Position numbers and translations under genes: made by a program. A stretch of 64,000 nucleotides of DNA from Pseudoflavonifractor capillosus. GTDB taxonomy: Bacteria; Bacillota; Clostridia; Oscillospirales; Oscillospiraceae. A model generated the notes under the pieces. It was not told where the DNA came from, ran no database searches, and saw only the letters and a program-made list of their open reading frames with translations. Of the stretch, positions 52,790 to 60,466 are shown piece by piece. Every line of letters starts with the position of its first letter. Positions within the stretch are counted from its first letter, which is position 1. Where the stretch lies: the NCBI RefSeq assembly GCF_016902575.1, contig NZ_JACSNZ010000003.1, positions 62,001 through 126,000 on the forward strand. Reading direction: 5' to 3'.

Positions 52790-53641
52790 TTAGATTTGGT
52801 GCATGATATTGTATTCTGTGCGCTGGAAAATGCCGTCCTTATATACATCCCACGCTTCCATCAGATAAGTTCCGGGAGGGCAGGAGTTGAATAGATTGGT
52901 AATCTCTGTGGCTCTCCAGGGCCAGAATGCCTGCGGAGTAGTCCCCATGGGAATGGTGAGTGAGATCTTCACCTTGTCATTTCCGCTGGGATGGAGTACG
53001 GGCTTGCCGTCCATCCAGGTTTCGGGATTGTCCCCAATGGCATTGTAGAGTGTATATAACATCCGGCGGGTTTCGTAGAGATTGCGGACATAGAGATAGT
53101 CTTGACCGCCGCTGTTATACCGACGAACCTCCGGGGCCGGTAGTTCCACCTGGGGCATGAGGCTCCAGTCACAGGTGGCCGTGGGCAGTTCGGGGAGAGG
53201 GCCGTCCTGGAACATATTCTTATCCCAGCGGCTCACATCCGTAATCGTGTAGGTAGAACCGTCATCGCAGAGGATCTGGTCGCCCACTTTGGGTTGGTAT
53301 CTGGAGCCGGTTGCTGCTGCTGCGTGATACGGATCAGTGGCAGTAGTAGTGGATTGCTCGCCATTTTGCCCGGTAGGTTCTGTGGTAATCACCACAGTGC
53401 GGGTGTCGTTGTCCCAGCTCACGCCAAAGCCAAGCTTGTCACCAATATCCCTGAGCTGGAAGTAGTTGCTGCCGTTAATCAGATAGCCGGTCAGCTCGAT
53501 TTCCTGACCGTCCAGTGTGATTCGCTGGTCGGTGTCGGTGGTGGGCGTTGCAAGGATGCCAGCAGCATAGGCTACGCTACCGCCGAACAGGGCGGCTCCG
53601 CAGAACAGACCTGCAAGGAATATGGGGATATTCTTTTTCAT
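52790..53641 (-). CDS. Secreted protein with copper-amine-oxidase-like stalk domain
   Basis: A 283-residue exported protein: signal peptide 1-26 (FLAGLFCGAALFGGSVAYA), then a copper amine oxidase N-terminal-like fold (ITLDGQEIELTGYLINGSNYFQLRDIGDKLGF) at 40-85. A low-complexity T/A linker follows, then a ~150-residue domain of unknown function. Such stalk domains occur on surface proteins. It lies between the sortase and the adhesin, so it is probably part of the surface-assembly set. Confidence 0.7.
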   Translation of the reverse strand: MKKNIPIFLAGLFCGAALFGGSVAYAAGILATPTTDTDQRITLDGQEIELTGYLINGSNYFQLRDIGDKLGFGVSWDNDTRTVVITTEPTGQNGEQSTTTATDPYHAAAATGSRYQPKVGDQILCDDGSTYTITDVSRWDKNMFQDGPLPELPTATCDWSLMPQVELPAPEVRRYNSGGQDYLYVRNLYETRRMLYTLYNAIGDNPETWMDGKPVLHPSGNDKVKISLTIPMGTTPQAFWPWRATEITNLFNSCPPGTYLMEAWDVYKDGIFQRTEYNIMHQI

Positions 53642-53714
53642 CTTGATTGCCTCCTTGTCAGTATGGTATCTGCTGACATCATAGCAATGATTCAGGGGAC
53701 TGTCAAAAAAACAA

Positions 53715-54515
53715 TTACACCATCTTTGCCTGTACGCACCAGCGGTACTCCGGCTGATCCATGACGCAGGTCACAAGTGTGATGATATTGTCATGGCTGG
53801 CATCCAGCACGGATACCTGAGTGCTGAGAATCTTCTGCACCGAGTAGACCTCGTAAGTGCGGGTTCCCAGCTTGGTGGTCAGGGTAATCTTATCACCTCC
53901 AGACAGCGTATGGATTTTGCCAAAGTGGTTATTTACACCTCTGTTATGGCCTGCGATTGCCACATTGCCATTCCAGATGCTGGTGTTTTCAAAATGCCCT
54001 GCGCCGGTAGCCAGAGCTGTGGCGTCAGTTCCCTCATATACCTTGACATTCAGCCCAATGGACGGGATGGACAGGGTAGCCAGGTGGCCCCCGCTGTAAT
54101 AGAGGGCATCCGTAACCGGCGTATAGGCCGTCACGCTGCCGCTGGTGTCCACGCTGGGCAAGGTGGGCGTAACCGTGGTGTTGGGGATGGTGGGTGTGCC
54201 GCTGCCCGTTGAGATGTTGTTTCCAGGGCCGGTATAAATCTGCCCATCCCGGATCAGATTCGGGGTCAGCAGCTCGCCGCTGCCCAGGACGTAGGAGGTG
54301 GGCGAGCCAAAGGCAGGCGGGATCAGGGCAGCGTTCTTGCTGCGGTCGGTGTTGGCCGGTGCATCGGTGGTCACATAGATGGTGTCATCCGAGGTGGGCC
54401 TACCAAAGAGCGGATTGTCCGGTGCATCAAAGGAATACTCCAGCGCACTGGCAGGCAGCATGGTGGCTCCCATCAGGCAACAGGTGGCAAGCAGCATGGC
54501 AAGAAGTTTCTTCAT
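53715..54515 (-). CDS. Sortase-family transpeptidase
   Basis: A 266-residue sortase. Signal peptide 1-25, a low-complexity P/T-rich linker (about 60-130), then the sortase domain: HLATLSIPSIGLNVKVYEG, catalytic His in NVAIAGHNRGVNNHF, catalytic Cys in ITLVTCVMDQPEYRW, with the essential Arg four residues before the C-terminal strands. The pattern fits class D-like sortases. It sits 74 bases upstream of the stalk-domain gene and is the obvious candidate to handle the LPKTG of the adhesin. Confidence 0.85.
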   Translation of the reverse strand: MKKLLAMLLATCCLMGATMLPASALEYSFDAPDNPLFGRPTSDDTIYVTTDAPANTDRSKNAALIPPAFGSPTSYVLGSGELLTPNLIRDGQIYTGPGNNISTGSGTPTIPNTTVTPTLPSVDTSGSVTAYTPVTDALYYSGGHLATLSIPSIGLNVKVYEGTDATALATGAGHFENTSIWNGNVAIAGHNRGVNNHFGKIHTLSGGDKITLTTKLGTRTYEVYSVQKILSTQVSVLDASHDNIITLVTCVMDQPEYRWCVQAKMV

Positions 54516-54517
54516 GG

Positions 54518-55540
54518 TTATTCGTACCCCCGTTTCTTATTGATGTAGTGCTTATAGCCTTTATGTCCAAAATAACCGGCACAGCCCAAAGCGCCCAGGC
54601 CCAGGGGAATTAGCAGCCACTTCCAATCAAAAGAGAAGGAACTGCTTTCTTGCATGGGCTGCTGAGTGTCGGTCGGGGTGTCGGTTATTTCTTCGGTGGG
54701 TGTGGGATCGGTGCTAGAAAATATGGCGGTATAGGTAATTACATCGGTGCTTACCCTGGTCACTTCACCTACATAATTTGCCGTTACCACATAGCCGGTA
54801 GCATATTTGCTGGTAGCTGTCCCAGTATAGGTGGCATTGGCGGTGTAGCGCAGGGCCATGTCATACCCGTCAGTCTGGGTGGTTGCGGCTTCCTGCCACT
54901 GCACATCGGCCAGCGTCAGCGTCCGGCCACCGTCCGTGATGGTTTTAGGGATCAGGGACACATCCGCACCGGATAGGTTGGGATAGGTACGGGTGGCAGA
55001 TACGGTGCGGCTGCTGGTCTTGTAGCCTGCGGCCTCCACGGTGATGGTGGTATGATCCAGAGACAGAACACCGTGATAGCCGTCCTCGGTCTGCACCTCC
55101 AGTTCCGGCTCCAGCATGGCAAGAATTTTTTCCATGTCCTGCGTGTCGGAATCCAGGGTCAAAACCTCCACATAGTCCTGGGTGTCGCTCTCGATCTGAG
55201 CCTGCTTCAACACATCCAGCAGCGTGTAGGTCTTGCCCTCACGCTCAAAGTCCTCGGTGGGAATGTTAGACGGGTCATCCCGGGAGGAAAGATAGTAAAT
55301 CTTCTCAATACGGGTAATCCCGTTTTCCTCGCTCTGCTTCACTTCGGCGGGATAGAGCGGCACCGGGTCAGGCTCAGGAATGGGCAAGGTGGGCAAATCC
55401 TCGGTAGAGGGAGCCGGGGTGCTGTCCTCGCTTTCTGCCGTCTGAGCGGACGGCGAAGGGGCTGCTGCGGCCAATGCGGTAGGCATTGCTCCGAAAAGCA
55501 GCAGCGTCATGGCACACATGGCGCAAACGAAACGCTTCAT
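54518..55540 (-). CDS. ICE membrane protein, T4SS-associated, unknown function
   Basis: A 340-residue type I membrane protein with a signal peptide (1-25) and an acidic, P/T-rich linker (25-60). A large extracytoplasmic part contains duplicated segments (TLLDVLKQAQIESDTQ and TLTLADVQWQEA), a P/T stretch near 275-300, and one transmembrane helix (about 310-328) with a basic cytoplasmic tail. It overlaps the PcfB gene by four bases and the sortase follows two bases later. It resembles CD1108-like proteins of Clostridia ICEs by position; the role is unknown. Confidence 0.7.
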   Translation of the reverse strand: MKRFVCAMCAMTLLLFGAMPTALAAAAPSPSAQTAESEDSTPAPSTEDLPTLPIPEPDPVPLYPAEVKQSEENGITRIEKIYYLSSRDDPSNIPTEDFEREGKTYTLLDVLKQAQIESDTQDYVEVLTLDSDTQDMEKILAMLEPELEVQTEDGYHGVLSLDHTTITVEAAGYKTSSRTVSATRTYPNLSGADVSLIPKTITDGGRTLTLADVQWQEAATTQTDGYDMALRYTANATYTGTATSKYATGYVVTANYVGEVTRVSTDVITYTAIFSSTDPTPTEEITDTPTDTQQPMQESSSFSFDWKWLLIPLGLGALGCAGYFGHKGYKHYINKKRGYE

Positions 55541-56178
55541 CGTTCCAGTCCTCCTTTTTGTTTTTTGCCGCCCCTGGATCGGTGGAAAACAGGAGCGCCT
55601 TTCTCACGCTGGGGCTGTCCCTTATCACGCTGCGCCTCCTGCGCTTTGATGGCCTCCACCTTTTTTCGCACAGAGAGGCGCTGCTTGGGGTCATTGGTCA
55701 TACTCTGAGTGGCAGCTGCTCTCGTATCTGTCCCGCATTCCCTGGATTTTTCGCCGGATGGAACACGGGACGGTTCTTTTTTTGCTTCCTCATCCTCCTG
55801 CCGAACAGGAACGTCAATGCCCATACGCTCCAGGATGCGGTTAATCTGCCGTGCATCCTTGGCCTTTGCCATAATCTCCACTGTGCCGGTCTTTTCCGCC
55901 TTATTGATGATCGGATAGTACAGAACACCGTACTGAGTGCTTTCCTTTTTGAACGCAGCCAAGTCCTGCTCCTTGATGGAGAAAATCGTGAGTTCCTCCC
56001 GATCCTGAATCAGCCGCTTCAACGTGGTTTTACCGGCGACTTTCTGGTTGTCGTTGGCAAGGGCAATCAGCAGCGCCGCCAGATTTTTGGCTCCCAGTCC
56101 AGCGAGCTTTAAGGCGCTCTCGGTAATCTGAATCCCTTCCCGTACCATCAGATCAGCGGTTTCTCCGCTGGTACTCAT
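55537..56178 (-). CDS. PcfB-family relaxosome accessory protein
   Basis: A 213-residue protein matching the PcfB (DUF3801) family: an N-terminal helical domain (LMVREGIQITESALKLAGLGAKNLAALLIALAND, split here) and a middle ACT/ferredoxin-like segment (EKTGTVEIMAKAKDARQINRIL). A basic low-complexity tail ends the protein. PcfB of pCF10 is needed with the coupling protein for substrate recruitment. It overlaps the relaxase gene by 26 bases, consistent with a joint relaxosome role. Confidence 0.82.
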   Translation of the reverse strand: MSTSGETADLMVREGIQITESALKLAGLGAKNLAALLIALANDNQKVAGKTTLKRLIQDREELTIFSIKEQDLAAFKKESTQYGVLYYPIINKAEKTGTVEIMAKAKDARQINRILERMGIDVPVRQEDEEAKKEPSRVPSGEKSRECGTDTRAAATQSMTNDPKQRLSVRKKVEAIKAQEAQRDKGQPQREKGAPVFHRSRGGKKQKGGLER

Positions 56179-57502
56179 ATCTCATAACCTCCTTTTGTTT
56201 TGTAGCTCTTTTTTGCTCAAACTCCCGTAAGTTCTGCTGAATGCCGGGAACCTGATTTGCGATCTGCTTACAGAGTTTTTGCTCTTTCCGAAGCTCCCGC
56301 AAGGCGGTGGTCTGCTGGTCAATCTCACGGGTGAGCACTTCCTGGATTTCCTCATTGGGTTCCTGCCTCCTTTTTGTGTAAAGCGGTTGCCTGCGTTCTG
56401 TCCGCTGCTGAATCTCCTGCTCGATTTGTGCTTGCCGCATTGCAAGCTGTTCCGTGGTAGAAATGCCATGCTCATGGAGATATAAAAATTGCGCCTGATA
56501 GCGTTCCAGACGGATCACTTCACGACGCATTTCATAAGAGATTCTTTTTCGGGTTGGGCGTTTATACCGGCGCAGCAAATAGACGTACCTGAGATAGAGA
56601 GCATAAAAGCCGGTGATCTTTTTTTTGCGGGTATGCTGCCACGAACCGGCAAGACGATAGTGCCGAACTGGAAGCGGCTGATAAGCAGAAATACGGCCTT
56701 CCAAAATGGCTCGCTGCTGCTCCTGGATGCGCCGCTTGATGTCCTCCACGGTGTACCCTTCGCCCAGCCGATCCAGACGAAAATTCCGCTTTGCTCCTGG
56801 TGGCCGTACCGTCAGATATTTGCGGTTAGGATTCCGGGAAACTGCGTATCCCTTTTTCTCCAACAGATTGAGAAATTCGGGAAAATCAAAACAATCACGG
56901 ATGACTAAATCTATCTCCTCCCGCAGCATCTGAGAGAGCGTAGGTTTCCCGGCTTTTTCCGCTTTCCACACGGCATAGTGTTTCCCGTGGCCTTTCGGAT
57001 CAATGACTTTCAAATGATATTCCGCACAAAGCTCATCCGATATTTTTCGGATTTCACGGTAGTAGTGTTGATAAGACGAGTGATATTTTTTGCCGTCTAT
57101 GTGGGAAACGGAGTTTACAATGATGTGATTATGCAGATGCGATTTATCCAAGTGCGTTCCAATCACAGCTTCAAAGCGGTCGCCCAGAAGCCGCTTGCAA
57201 AACTCCTGCCCAATGCTGTGGGCCTGCTCCGGTGTTACCTCGCCGGGAGCGAAAGACTGGATGATATGAAAGCCCTGCACTCCACCTGTTTTTCCGAAAC
57301 GGATTTTGGTGTTCATCATTTCATCGAAAGCGGATTCGGCGGTCAAACAGTTGATAGCGGAGACAAAGAAACTTTGCTCCGTTTTCTCTGGATTGGTGAT
57401 ATAAGTAATGTCTGTTGCCAGATGGGTTTTCTCGCTGTTGGTCACATAAGCGAGGCGAGAATCCAACTGCCCTTTGATGGAGAGAATCTTGGTAACGCCC
57501 AT
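56153..57502 (-). CDS. MobA/VirD2-family relaxase
   Basis: A 449-residue relaxase (MOBP-like). The N-terminal part contains the nicking Tyr region (YVTNSEKT, YITNPEKT), and the metal-binding three-His motif is HLDKSHLHNHIIVNSVSH (H-x5-HxH type) near residue 130. The C-terminal half is basic and coiled-coil rich. It nicks oriT and leads the transferred strand through the T4SS. The ATG at 57502 follows AAGGAG directly after the mobC stop; the 40 codons upstream in frame lie inside mobC and are not supported. Confidence 0.9.
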   Translation of the reverse strand: MGVTKILSIKGQLDSRLAYVTNSEKTHLATDITYITNPEKTEQSFFVSAINCLTAESAFDEMMNTKIRFGKTGGVQGFHIIQSFAPGEVTPEQAHSIGQEFCKRLLGDRFEAVIGTHLDKSHLHNHIIVNSVSHIDGKKYHSSYQHYYREIRKISDELCAEYHLKVIDPKGHGKHYAVWKAEKAGKPTLSQMLREEIDLVIRDCFDFPEFLNLLEKKGYAVSRNPNRKYLTVRPPGAKRNFRLDRLGEGYTVEDIKRRIQEQQRAILEGRISAYQPLPVRHYRLAGSWQHTRKKKITGFYALYLRYVYLLRRYKRPTRKRISYEMRREVIRLERYQAQFLYLHEHGISTTEQLAMRQAQIEQEIQQRTERRQPLYTKRRQEPNEEIQEVLTREIDQQTTALRELRKEQKLCKQIANQVPGIQQNLREFEQKRATKQKEVMRYEYQRRNR

Positions 57503-57503
57503 A

Positions 57504-57809
57504 TCACAACTCCTTGACTTTAGACCAAATATCGTCCAGTCTGGAGTAGATTTCCTCCAGCTCCTCCGAGCGTACAAAGTGCCGTGCATTGGTGGCACGG
57601 GCAATCTGGTTGATGTTGTCACTGGTGGATTTCAGCAGCCGCAGCAGTTCCGGTAATTCCTGCGGTGGCCGTGCCTTGACTGGTTCTCCCATGATGCGTT
57701 TACGAATGAACGCCTCTTTGGAAAGGCCGGATGAATCCGCCTGCAACGTGAGATATTGGTATTCCGTCTGATTGACACGGACGGATAACTTGATAGGACG
57801 GTTTCGCAT
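57504..57809 (-). CDS. MobC-like relaxosome accessory protein
   Basis: A 101-residue protein with an RHH-like N-terminus (IKLSVRVNQTEYQYLTLQAD, SGLSKEAFIRKRIMG) and a C-terminal LLRLLKSTSDNINQIARATN helix, the MobC/BacMobilization pattern. It should bind oriT and help the relaxase. The ATG at 57809 has AAAGGAGG in front. It is the first gene of the mobC-relaxase-pcfB unit, right beside the probable oriT. Confidence 0.85.
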   Translation of the reverse strand: MRNRPIKLSVRVNQTEYQYLTLQADSSGLSKEAFIRKRIMGEPVKARPPQELPELLRLLKSTSDNINQIARATNARHFVRSEELEEIYSRLDDIWSKVKEL

Positions 57810-57824
57810 GAAAGCCTCCTTTCT

Positions 57825-57930
57825 AAACGGGGGTATTAGGGGGTGCTTCCCCCTAACAAGCTGCATTTGGCCGTCCAAATGCGATGCTTGCGGAAAGAGC
57901 GGCAAAGCCGCTCCTTTCCCCTGGCACCTT
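57825..57930. other. Probable origin of transfer (oriT)
   Basis: A hairpin-rich, non-coding stretch directly upstream of mobC-relaxase contains three consecutive inverted repeats: TTAGGGGG/CCCCCTAA, GCATTTGG/CCAAATGC and GAGCGG/CCGCTC. Position and structure are those expected for a MOBP-type oriT. The nic site was not identified. Confidence 0.68.
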
Positions 57931-57941
57931 TCCGAAAAAGA

Positions 57942-58904
57942 CTACCGTTCCTCGCCGCCACGGGTCTTTACCCGGCCTGCGATTCCTTTCTGAATCTGCA
58001 AATAGTCGTTGTAATCCTTCCCTTTCGGTGGGGGGTTGTCCAGCACCTCATATCCGTTCAGGCTCCTTTGAAGTGCCTGTGATGCTTCCCGGCCACGCTC
58101 GTCATTGTCCAGGCACAAAATGATTTTTTGAATACCCGGATTGTGCTGGAGGTAGGTTTCCAAAGCCAGCGGCAGCTTTAGCTCTGCATCGGCCTTGGGG
58201 CGATAAATCCCGGAGAGAGAAAGACAGTTGGCGCTCCGCCAGTCCCGCCCTTTTCGTTTGAGAATACTCAGGTAGGAAAGAGCGTCGATGGCACTCTCAA
58301 ACACACAGAGGCTTTCTCGCTTCGTCGCCTGGATCGGCATACAAAATGAGTGGCGTTTATCACTCCCTGGCACCTCACCAACAAAGGTTGACTGGGACAA
58401 TGTGCCACGCAAAGAAGCGTACTTTGCCATGCCATTTTCAAAACCGACAAACACACAATTATGCCGCTTGCCATCTTCATAGAGCTGCCCTGACTTGATG
58501 CAGTGATTGATAATTTCAGGGTCAATTCCTCGGCTGGACAGATACGCAAATACCCGTCTGTTATCACTGTGCGGTTCTGGCAACTGAAAATCAGGATGCA
58601 CCTTGGGAGGCGGTTTTGAGACAGGCCGAGAAGGAAGTGGCGGTTGCTCACCGAGGATCATTCCAACAGCTTCCGGCAGCTTGTAGCCACACACCTTCAC
58701 CAGATAATCCACGGCATTTGTGCCACCAATATTACGGCTCCACCAGCACCATTTCCCATTGGAAATCTTTAAGGAGTCGTGGGTTTTTGTGCAGTAAGTT
58801 CCACCGCTCACATGAACCAATTCTCCGGGGTCATGGCGCTGTAAGTAGGATAATAAATCCACTTGGCGAGCCTGCTCGATTTGCTCCTTAGAGTAGTACG
58901 GCAT
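57942..58904 (-). CDS. Toprim-domain primase-like ICE protein
   Basis: A 320-residue protein with an N-terminal DUF3991-like zinc-binding region (TYCTKTHDSLKISNGKWCWWSRNIGGTNAVDYL, split here as a Cys/His part and a Trp-rich part). A C-terminal Toprim domain carries CVFESAIDALSYLSI as the Glu motif and ILCLDNDERGREASQ as the DxD motif. Such proteins are found beside relaxases in Clostridia ICEs and may prime DNA synthesis after transfer. The ATG at 58904 (MPYYSK) has AAGGTG before it; a GTG three codons earlier is the alternative. Confidence 0.8.
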   Translation of the reverse strand: MPYYSKEQIEQARQVDLLSYLQRHDPGELVHVSGGTYCTKTHDSLKISNGKWCWWSRNIGGTNAVDYLVKVCGYKLPEAVGMILGEQPPLPSRPVSKPPPKVHPDFQLPEPHSDNRRVFAYLSSRGIDPEIINHCIKSGQLYEDGKRHNCVFVGFENGMAKYASLRGTLSQSTFVGEVPGSDKRHSFCMPIQATKRESLCVFESAIDALSYLSILKRKGRDWRSANCLSLSGIYRPKADAELKLPLALETYLQHNPGIQKIILCLDNDERGREASQALQRSLNGYEVLDNPPPKGKDYNDYLQIQKGIAGRVKTRGGEER

Positions 58905-58955
58905 ACGCTTCACCTTCTTTTCAAAACTGGTTTTCTTGCCGGAAACAACAACAGA

Positions 58956-59363
58956 TTAACGCTCCCGATCATACTTGATGCGATAGGCATAATGATCTGC
59001 GCTGTACCGTTTCAAATAGTCATTTTCCGTGGTTTGAGAAGAATCAAACTCAATGCCAGATAGCCGCTGATCTTCAGGACTTTCAAATAGTTTCTCAACC
59101 GGGATGACCTCGATTTTCCCTCCGGTATGGAGCTGCCCGCCGAATACTCCGGCAGGTGAATGAAAGCTGCGATCTCCGCATACCCACAAAAGTTTTGTAC
59201 CGGCAGGAAGCTCACCCAGGGGCTTTTTCAGTACCACAACAGAACGGGGTTTCGCACCGACAACTTCATAATATCCGGTGAACTCGGCCTTCTCGTAAGC
59301 CCGAACCATTTTGTCAAAATGGCGCTGCGGCTTGATATAAAACAAACTCTCCTGATAGCCCAT
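58956..59363 (-). CDS. ICE accessory protein of unknown function
   Basis: A 135-residue soluble protein (MGYQESLFYIKPQRHFDKM onward), basic at both ends with VVVLKKPLGELPAGTKLLWVCGD in the centre. The ATG has TAGGTG before it. It stands between the YodL/DUF3846 protein and the Toprim protein on the same strand, a conserved-looking position, but I do not recognise the family. Confidence 0.6.
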   Translation of the reverse strand: MGYQESLFYIKPQRHFDKMVRAYEKAEFTGYYEVVGAKPRSVVVLKKPLGELPAGTKLLWVCGDRSFHSPAGVFGGQLHTGGKIEVIPVEKLFESPEDQRLSGIEFDSSQTTENDYLKRYSADHYAYRIKYDRER

Positions 59364-59374
59364 TTTGACTTCAC

Positions 59375-60412
59375 CTACCGTTCCATATCACGCAGTTTTA
59401 TGTCCTTGGCCACGAGTTCGCCGTTGCGTTGGAAAATCTTCTGCGGATACTGAAATTCCTTTTTATAGTGCCGCATTTGATCGGGCGTCAGGCCGGTGAA
59501 ATTACCATCTTTTGTACCGCAGATTAAACAGGTGCCAACAAGAATATCCAGGACTTTTCCGCTGGCATCTTTGATAGCACGGTTTTGAGGAAAAGAGAGA
59601 AATTCTCTGCCTGCACTGCAAATAAGGGTTCCACCATCCGGCAAGGAAGTGGTTTCAATCACCCCACCAATCAACTTCCGAATATCCTCCAAAGTATTGT
59701 TTACCAAAGTCGGTTTGGCTACCCGTCCCGGTTCCAACAGAAGAACAGGAATTGCGTTGGTCATGTCATGCGTTTTCTCCGGCTCAAAGTCAATTTTCTT
59801 ATACCCGAAGCTCTCGCAAAAATAAAATCCAGGCTCGACAGAGGGAGAATGAACAACCTGAACAACATCCGATACAGACAGGGAGCGCCCGGTATAACCG
59901 TCCGGGTGATTGGTGTTAAACATATAGTAGATACCTTCCAGCGAGGAACACGCCACAATGCCCTCAAAGACACGGTTATAGATGCCGCTTTCCACAAGGT
60001 CACTGCCCTGAAATCTGGCCAGTTCGTCTGATGGGCGAAAAGCAATTCGATGTGTGTCTTTATCAAGGTCGATTTGGTAGATACAGATTTCCATGAACTT
60101 GGGAGACTGCTGCAATTCCTTTTTGGCTCGCTCCTGGATAACCTCGATCAGTTCTTCAAAGATGCCATGCTCGCCTCTGTTCCAGTCGGCATATACGCTT
60201 GCCAGGGGCTGCTTGGATTCCAAAAGTGCCTTAGCGAGCATGGGAGGCAGGTGGCCCTCGCTCATGGTAGCCAGGATGTCCTCACGGACACTGTACTCAT
60301 AGGCGTGGTTCAGAATCTCCTGCCGGGGCTGCGACAATAGCCATTCACGGTAATCATCTTGCTCAATCCGCATTTTATCGTACAGGGCCAGATTCACTTG
60401 CGTTTCATTCAC
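59375..60412 (-). CDS. DUF3849/YodL/DUF3846-type ICE protein
   Basis: A 345-residue protein with three recognisable parts: a DUF3848/3849-like helical region (about 30-90, AYEYSVREDILATM and PMLAKALLE), a YodL-like domain (95-220, ICIYQIDLDKDTHRIAF ... GFYFCESFGYKKIDF) and a DUF3846-like end (IPVLLLEPGRVAKPTLV, then a long second half). Such multi-DUF proteins are typical of Clostridia ICEs; the biochemistry is unknown. The GTG at 60412 has GGAGG six bases ahead and was preferred; an upstream ATG 11 codons earlier overlaps a hairpin. Confidence 0.72.
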   Translation of the reverse strand: MNETQVNLALYDKMRIEQDDYREWLLSQPRQEILNHAYEYSVREDILATMSEGHLPPMLAKALLESKQPLASVYADWNRGEHGIFEELIEVIQERAKKELQQSPKFMEICIYQIDLDKDTHRIAFRPSDELARFQGSDLVESGIYNRVFEGIVACSSLEGIYYMFNTNHPDGYTGRSLSVSDVVQVVHSPSVEPGFYFCESFGYKKIDFEPEKTHDMTNAIPVLLLEPGRVAKPTLVNNTLEDIRKLIGGVIETTSLPDGGTLICSAGREFLSFPQNRAIKDASGKVLDILVGTCLICGTKDGNFTGLTPDQMRHYKKEFQYPQKIFQRNGELVAKDIKLRDMER

Positions 60413-60432
60413 AAAATCGCCTCCTATGAAAT

Positions 60433-60462
60433 GAGAGGCACCCATATAGCTGGGTGCCTCTC
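60433..60462 (-). terminator. Hairpin between the helicase and the YodL-type gene
   Basis: A 12-bp perfect stem, GAGAGGCACCCA/TGGGTGCCTCTC, with a six-base loop, four bases after the helicase stop codon. It has no U-run and could be a processing or attenuation site. Confidence 0.55.
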
Positions 60463-60466
60463 GGCA

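Noticed and set aside
57503-57622. Longer relaxase starting at 57622
   Set aside because: These 40 codons lie inside mobC in another frame and have no relaxase homology; the ATG at 57502 has an AAGGAG RBS.
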